From: Oscillospiraceae bacterium
GTDB taxonomy: Bacteria > Bacillota > Clostridia > Oscillospirales > Ruminococcaceae
Assembly (NCBI GenBank): GCA_021203065.1
Contig: JAJQBX010000027.1
Span: 34,701 to 98,700, forward strand
Direction: 5' to 3'
DNA: 64,000 nt
Of this stretch, positions 61,644 to 64,000 are shown piece by piece (within the stretch, counting starts at the first letter, position 1; each line of letters opens with the position of its first letter). Both the position numbers and the translations under genes were made by a program. Under the pieces are notes generated by a model. That model saw only the letters and a list, made by a program, of their open reading frames with translations, ran no database searches and was not told where the DNA came from.

Positions 61644-62327
61644 ATGAAAATCGGCTTAATCGTCGCCATTGCCCGGGAGATTGAGGCTATGCTCTCGGAG
61701 ATGGGCGAGCCGGTCAGGGAAGAGACGGTCGCAGGTATTGCGGTCAGGGAATATAGCGTTAACGGTCATGAGCTTTTCGTCGCCAAGAGCGGTGCGGGGG
61801 AGATTTATGCCGCAGGGGCGGCGCAGATGCTTATTTCGCACTTCGGGGTTCAGATGCTCCTCAATTTCGGAATATGTGGCGGGCTCACGCCTGACATGTC
61901 GCTCTGCAACACAGTTATAGTAGACAAAGTGGTTCATTATGACTATGACATCACCGAGCTTGACCCGGTTGAAATCGGGCAGTATCCCGAATATCCGGAC
62001 AAGTTTATCCCGGCTGATAAGAAGCTTACCTCCCTTGCAAAAGAGGTCTCTCCGGAGCTCCGGGAGGTTATATGCGCTTCTGCTGACAAATTTGTCGGGA
62101 ATCCGGAGAGGAAAGCGGAGCTACACCGGCTCTATAACGCCGAGATATGCGAAATGGAATCGGCTGGAATACTTCTCACGGCGAACAGATGCGGAGTGCC
62201 GGCTCTTCTCATAAAAGCCGTTTCCGACAGCGCAACAGGCGGAGCGGAGGAGTTCACCGAAATGGCGAACAGGGCGGCGAGAGTCGCAGTTACAACGCTT
62301 TTAAAAATCATAGATAAATTAAACTGA
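61644..62327 (+). CDS. mtnN: 5'-methylthioadenosine/S-adenosylhomocysteine nucleosidase
   Basis: The 227-residue enzyme begins MKIGLIVAIAREIEAML, has NFGICGGLTPDM, and the active-site block EICEMESAGILLTANRCGVPALLIKAVSDSATG with catalytic Glu and Asp. It cleaves adenine from MTA and SAH, recycling by-products of methylation and polyamine synthesis. The start is ATG 61644, with GGAGTTGA upstream; the 12 in-frame residues above are not family-like. It is followed after 14 nt by the HTH-M18 fusion gene, so the two are one operon. Confidence 0.94.
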   Translation: MKIGLIVAIAREIEAMLSEMGEPVREETVAGIAVREYSVNGHELFVAKSGAGEIYAAGAAQMLISHFGVQMLLNFGICGGLTPDMSLCNTVIVDKVVHYDYDITELDPVEIGQYPEYPDKFIPADKKLTSLAKEVSPELREVICASADKFVGNPERKAELHRLYNAEICEMESAGILLTANRCGVPALLIKAVSDSATGGAEEFTEMANRAARVAVTTLLKIIDKLN

Positions 62328-62341
62328 CGGGAGGATTTAAA

Positions 62342-63910
62342 ATGTTGACATTAGGCGACCGCTTAAAGGCGGCAAGGAAAAAGACGGGGCTTTCGCAGAT
62401 TGCGGCGGCTGAGGCTATCGGAATCGGGAACAAGTCCCTTTCACGCTACGAAAAGGGGGACTCCACGCCCAGCCCGGAGGCGATACAGAAGCTTTCAAGG
62501 CTCTATAACGTCTCGACCGAATATGTCCTTGGGCTGACCGACGTGATGGGCTCGTCCTCCGACAGCTCTTCAATCGCCGGCTACAGCGAGACTATTGTCG
62601 GCATGACCGACCACAAAACCTCTGCCAAAAAGCTCCTTGACTTTATAGGAACGAGCCCGTCAAGGTATCATGCGATTGCGAATATCACAAGGCGGCTTTC
62701 GAACGAGGGCTTCACTGAGCTTCACGAGGGCGAGAAGTGGAATCTCGAAAAGGGCGGAAAGTACTTCGTCACAAGAAATCTCTCTACCGTTGCGGCTTTC
62801 AAGGTTGGTTCGGGTAATCCCACAAGCTTCAATATCATCAGCTCCCACTGCGACAGCCCTACTTTTAAGATTAAGCCAAATGCCGAGATGGAAACCCTCG
62901 GACACTACATCCGGCTCAACACCGAAAGATATGGCGGAATGATAATGTCCACTTGGATGGACAGACCTCTTTCGGTTGCCGGGCGTGTGGTCGTTTCGGA
63001 GGGGAGCTCTCTTAAAACCAAGCTCGTCGCAATAGACAAAGATCTTCTTATCATCCCGAACGTCGCAATTCATATGCAACGTAATATCAACGAGGGCTTC
63101 ACCTTCAATCCTGCCGTCGACATGGTGCCGCTGATGGACAGTCTCGCCTCTAAGGGTGAGCTCATGAATCTTGTCGCCGAAAGCTCAGGAGTAAAGCCGA
63201 AGAGCATCATCGGAAGCGACCTCTTCCTTTATAATCGCACCAAGGGAACGGTCTGGGGAAGCGACGGGGAGTATGTCTCGAGTCCTCAGCTGGATGATTT
63301 ACAGTGCGCCTATGCCTCTATGCAGGGCTTTTTGATTGGAGAGAACCCCGACACCATTTCTGTTCTAAGCGTTTTCGACAACGAAGAGGTCGGAAGCGGC
63401 ACAAAGCAGGGCGCACGCTCCAACTTCCTCCGGACCGTCTGTGAGAGAATCGCTTCGGCTCTTGGACAGGAGCTTAATGAAATGCTCCCCTCGAGCTTCG
63501 TTATCTCTGCGGACAACGCCCATGCAGTTCACCCGAACCACCCGGAATATGCCGACCCGGTGAACCGTCCTTTCATGAATCAGGGCATCGTCATCAAATA
63601 TAACGGAAACGAATCCTATGCAACAGATGGTATGAGCGAAGCGGTCTTCAAGCGTGTCTGCAAATCGTCTGGTGTCCCCACTCAGACATTCTCAAACCGC
63701 TCTGACCTCCGTGGCGGCTCGACCTTAGGAAACCTCTCCACCAGCCAGCTTTCAGTGAGCACAGTTGACATAGGGCTTCCTCAGCTCGCCATGCACTCAA
63801 GCTACGAAACCGCCGGCTCGATGGACACCCTCTATTTCGAGAGAGCCTCAGCGGAGTTCTACAGGACAAAGATAGAGGCGGTCGGGAACGGAGAAGTGAT
63901 TGTCAGGTAG
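62342..63910 (+). CDS. XRE helix-turn-helix fused to M18 aminopeptidase
   Basis: The 522-residue protein starts with a full XRE HTH domain (GDRLKAARKKTGLSQIAAAEAIG, then KSLSRYEKGDSTPSPE, residues 4-66) and a short Ser-rich linker. A complete M18 aspartyl-aminopeptidase-like domain follows (about 90-522): SSHCDSPTFKIKP, WMDRPLSVAGR, FDNEEVGSGTKQGA, SADNAHAVHPNHPEY, LAMHSSYETAG. The zinc ligands (His, Asp, Glu pair, His) appear intact. The frame is continuous with no second ribosome site at the junction. M18 enzymes are normally stand-alone, so a DNA-binding peptidase or a peptide-sensing regulator is suggested. GGGAGG precedes ATG 62342. Confidence 0.9.
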   Translation: MLTLGDRLKAARKKTGLSQIAAAEAIGIGNKSLSRYEKGDSTPSPEAIQKLSRLYNVSTEYVLGLTDVMGSSSDSSSIAGYSETIVGMTDHKTSAKKLLDFIGTSPSRYHAIANITRRLSNEGFTELHEGEKWNLEKGGKYFVTRNLSTVAAFKVGSGNPTSFNIISSHCDSPTFKIKPNAEMETLGHYIRLNTERYGGMIMSTWMDRPLSVAGRVVVSEGSSLKTKLVAIDKDLLIIPNVAIHMQRNINEGFTFNPAVDMVPLMDSLASKGELMNLVAESSGVKPKSIIGSDLFLYNRTKGTVWGSDGEYVSSPQLDDLQCAYASMQGFLIGENPDTISVLSVFDNEEVGSGTKQGARSNFLRTVCERIASALGQELNEMLPSSFVISADNAHAVHPNHPEYADPVNRPFMNQGIVIKYNGNESYATDGMSEAVFKRVCKSSGVPTQTFSNRSDLRGGSTLGNLSTSQLSVSTVDIGLPQLAMHSSYETAGSMDTLYFERASAEFYRTKIEAVGNGEVIVR

Positions 63911-64000
63911 GGGCGGATAATATCCAACTGAAAATGTGCGAAATTTGTAGTACCTCATCCCATCTAAAACTTTACATTTTAACAACCGGGTACAAGTGCT
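63911..64000. other. right-edge intergenic segment
   Basis: It begins with a decayed GTAGGGGCGGATAATATCC palindrome. No gene, promoter of clear quality or terminator is seen in the remaining 70 bases. Confidence 0.5.

Overview
The window looks like chromosome of a low-to-mid GC spore-former-related Firmicute, most likely class Clostridia (Oscillospiraceae/Ruminococcaceae-like). The grounds are spoVG, rny, mreCD, single-chain glycyl-tRNA synthetase, a queT carrying a preQ1-I-type leader, strong AGGAGG ribosome sites, near-consensus TTGACA-N17-TATAAT promoters, and GC-rich dispersed palindromes after many genes. The taxon is inferred from gene content only.

Layout. 0-7 kb: start of murC, a RhuM-family gene, spoVG, Nudix hydrolase, acyl carrier protein, typA, a tiny hydrophobic-peptide cassette, queT with its riboswitch and a GH5-like lipoprotein. 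7-15 kb: rpoB-rpoC. 15-25 kb: a second peptide cassette, two lipoproteins, a thioesterase with a GH26-like gene, a MATE pump, tRNA-Pro, a third peptide cassette, serC-serA and a divergent ApbE-like membrane protein. 25-34 kb: a five-gene oligopeptide ABC operon in which four subunits are enlarged. 34-36 kb: a CptIN-like type III toxin-antitoxin locus hidden inside a longer open frame, then an MscS channel. 36-47 kb: aminotransferase, two paralogous AAA/DUF4143 ATPases with repeat arrays at their promoters, mreC-mreD, GNAT, RNase Y behind a long structured leader, an Rpn-type nuclease with a duplicated C-terminal tail gene, and tRNA-Met/tRNA-Glu. 46-64 kb: secreted and membrane proteins, an M28 peptidase, endonuclease III, HAD hydrolase, ABC exporter, PBP2, glyS, a two-component system followed by a truncated ROK-type regulator, MTA/SAH nucleosidase, and an unusual XRE-HTH/M18 aminopeptidase fusion.

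The most interesting content is the number of small toxin-antitoxin-like systems. Three loci (about 4.6-4.95, 15.0-15.4 and 21.6-22.0 kb) share one design: two convergent consensus promoters, a 29-34 residue hydrophobic peptide ending in Lys-Lys, and an opposite-strand RNA whose terminator sits on the peptide stop codon, so the lysine codons form its U-tract. The two 5' ends carry the same sequence in inverted orientation, which lets the peptide mRNA fold 5' to 3'. With the CptIN-like RNA/protein pair and the Rpn nuclease with two small C-terminal products, the window holds at least five candidate toxin-antitoxin or defence modules.

Housekeeping genes are spread in short operons: serC-serA and mreC-mreD overlap, and the response regulator, kinase and ROK genes overlap in series. 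Much of the intergenic space is taken by one family of GC-rich palindromic repeats (nine copies seen); one copy supplies the last codons of the truncated ROK gene. All functions are read from sequence and family knowledge; no search was run.
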